Source: SG8-41 sp044867805 | GTDB taxonomy: Bacteria; Pseudomonadota; Gammaproteobacteria; Burkholderiales; SG8-41 | Assembly: GCA_044867805.1 (NCBI GenBank) | Contig: JBIOVQ010000342.1 | Span: forward strand, 1 to 21,110 | DNA: 21,110 nucleotides | Direction: 5' to 3' | Shown here: positions 20,614 to 21,110 of the stretch, piece by piece | Numbering within the stretch: the stretch's first letter is position 1 | Layout: the number at the start of each line of letters is the position of its first letter | Notes under the pieces: generated by a model | What the model was told of the DNA's origin: nothing | Seen by the model: only the letters and a program-made list of their open reading frames with translations | The model's database searches: none | Made by a program: the position numbers and the translations under genes

Positions 20614-21110
20614 ATGTGCTCTAGAACGTTTCTGTCCATATTCGCGTTGACGGCGGCGCTGGCGTGGAACGGCGATGCGCGTGCGGTGTGCCCGAGCCAC
20701 GAGTTCATCAACACGATCCTGCGGTTCCAGGAAGCCCGGGAGCCGGTGCGGGGCCTGCGCACGGATTTCTCGATGCGCGACGCGGAATGCGGGCGCCGGC
20801 GGCTGGTGGAAAAGCTGGAGTCCAGCGAAAACCGCATCGTCGGCTACAAGGCGGGCCTGACCAACCGGGCGCTGCAGGAGCGCTTCGGCGTTGCGAGCCC
20901 GGTGCGCGGCGTGCTGCTCGAGAAGATGTTGCTGGCGGACGGCGCGGCCGTGTCGTTCGAATTCGGCGCGCGCCCGATGTTCGAGGCGGACTTGCTCGTG
21001 ATAGTGAAAGACGCCGCGATCCACAAGGCGGCGACGCATGTCGAGGTGCTGCGCTCGCTCTCCATGGTCGTCCCGTTCATCGAGCTGCCGGACCTGCTGG
21101 TCGCCGAGGG
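20614..21110 (+). CDS. Exported 2-keto-4-pentenoate hydratase/FAH-family-like protein (partial, 3' end outside window)
   Basis: ATG 20614 opens a frame that runs off the window (165 codons seen). The first 25 or so residues form a signal peptide: MCSRTFLSIFALTAALAWNG, with cleavage near ARA-VC. The mature part shows the MhpD-type pattern: FINTILRFQEAREPVRGLRT, then IVGYKAGLTNRALQERFGV, SPVRGVLLEKMLLADGA, the metal-binding acidic motif FEADLLVIV, and VVPFIELPDLLVAEG. MhpD-type enzymes hydrate 2-hydroxypentadienoate in aromatic degradation and are cytoplasmic, so an export signal is odd. There is no Shine-Dalgarno; the 10-nt repeat array lies just upstream. No neighbouring aromatic-degradation genes are seen except the distant enol-lactonase-like hydrolase. 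Reaction and partner remain open. Confidence 0.78.
   Translation, partial: MCSRTFLSIFALTAALAWNGDARAVCPSHEFINTILRFQEAREPVRGLRTDFSMRDAECGRRRLVEKLESSENRIVGYKAGLTNRALQERFGVASPVRGVLLEKMLLADGAAVSFEFGARPMFEADLLVIVKDAAIHKAATHVEVLRSLSMVVPFIELPDLLVAE

Noticed and set aside
18441..20624. A 727-codon open frame opposite the fused spermidine-synthase gene
   Set aside because: Its translation is rich in Arg, His, Gln and Glu, has no known domain, and mirrors the codon bias of the real gene. It is a GC-driven shadow.

Overview
The window looks like chromosomal DNA of a high-GC betaproteobacterium, probably of the Burkholderiales or a neighbouring order. The clues are a Bug/TctC-type periplasmic binding protein, a TctD/TctE-type two-component pair, an exact dRS3-type repeat (ATTCCC-N8-GGGAAT), strong third-position GC and many Sec signal peptides. 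No rRNA, tRNA, CRISPR array, IS element, transposase or phage gene was seen. Gene content is mostly housekeeping, envelope and stress functions.

Layout: (1) 1-767, the 3' end of nadA followed by an exported START/SRPBCC-fold protein. (2) 962-2868, an EEP-family phosphodiesterase translationally coupled to cardiolipin synthase ClsB, the same pairing as E. coli ybhP-ybhO. (3) 3017-3457 (-), a small exported protein of unknown function. (4) 3851-5683, an Atm1-type ABC exporter behind a 5' region rich in repeats and possible regulatory sites. (5) 5784-7836 (-), a TctD/TctE-like response regulator and sensor kinase with a candidate operator upstream. (6) about 7969-8119 (+), a structured stretch ending in an intrinsic terminator with no plus-strand gene before it, a candidate small RNA. 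(7) 8381-11089 (-), a secreted TPR-CHAT caspase-like protein. (8) 11287-14294, PBP7-type endopeptidase pbpG, ergothioneine methyltransferase egtD and a Bug receptor. (9) 14533-16556, an MFS transporter converging on an alpha/beta hydrolase with a dRS3 repeat between them. (10) 16722-20441, an exported EF-hand protein overlapping tail to tail with a DegQ-type protease, which follows a fused membrane/spermidine-synthase protein. (11) 20614 to the end, the start of an exported 2-keto-4-pentenoate-hydratase-like protein.

Functional themes are envelope maintenance (ClsB, PbpG, DegQ, Bug receptor), redox and thiol protection (EgtD, Atm1-type exporter) and signalling (TctDE-like, CHAT, EF-hand).

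The most unusual content is intergenic. Five gaps hold a common design: two or three imperfect short tandem units (period 9, 10 or 15 nt), a 24-40 nt spacer, then units of the same family inverted. Five further places hold about four tandem heptamers (GTGATTC, GCTGRCG or AAAGTCG), sitting within a few bases of start or stop codons, sometimes where a Shine-Dalgarno would be expected. These arrays and the candidate small RNA are the best leads for something undescribed. The protein-coding genes themselves belong to recognisable families.
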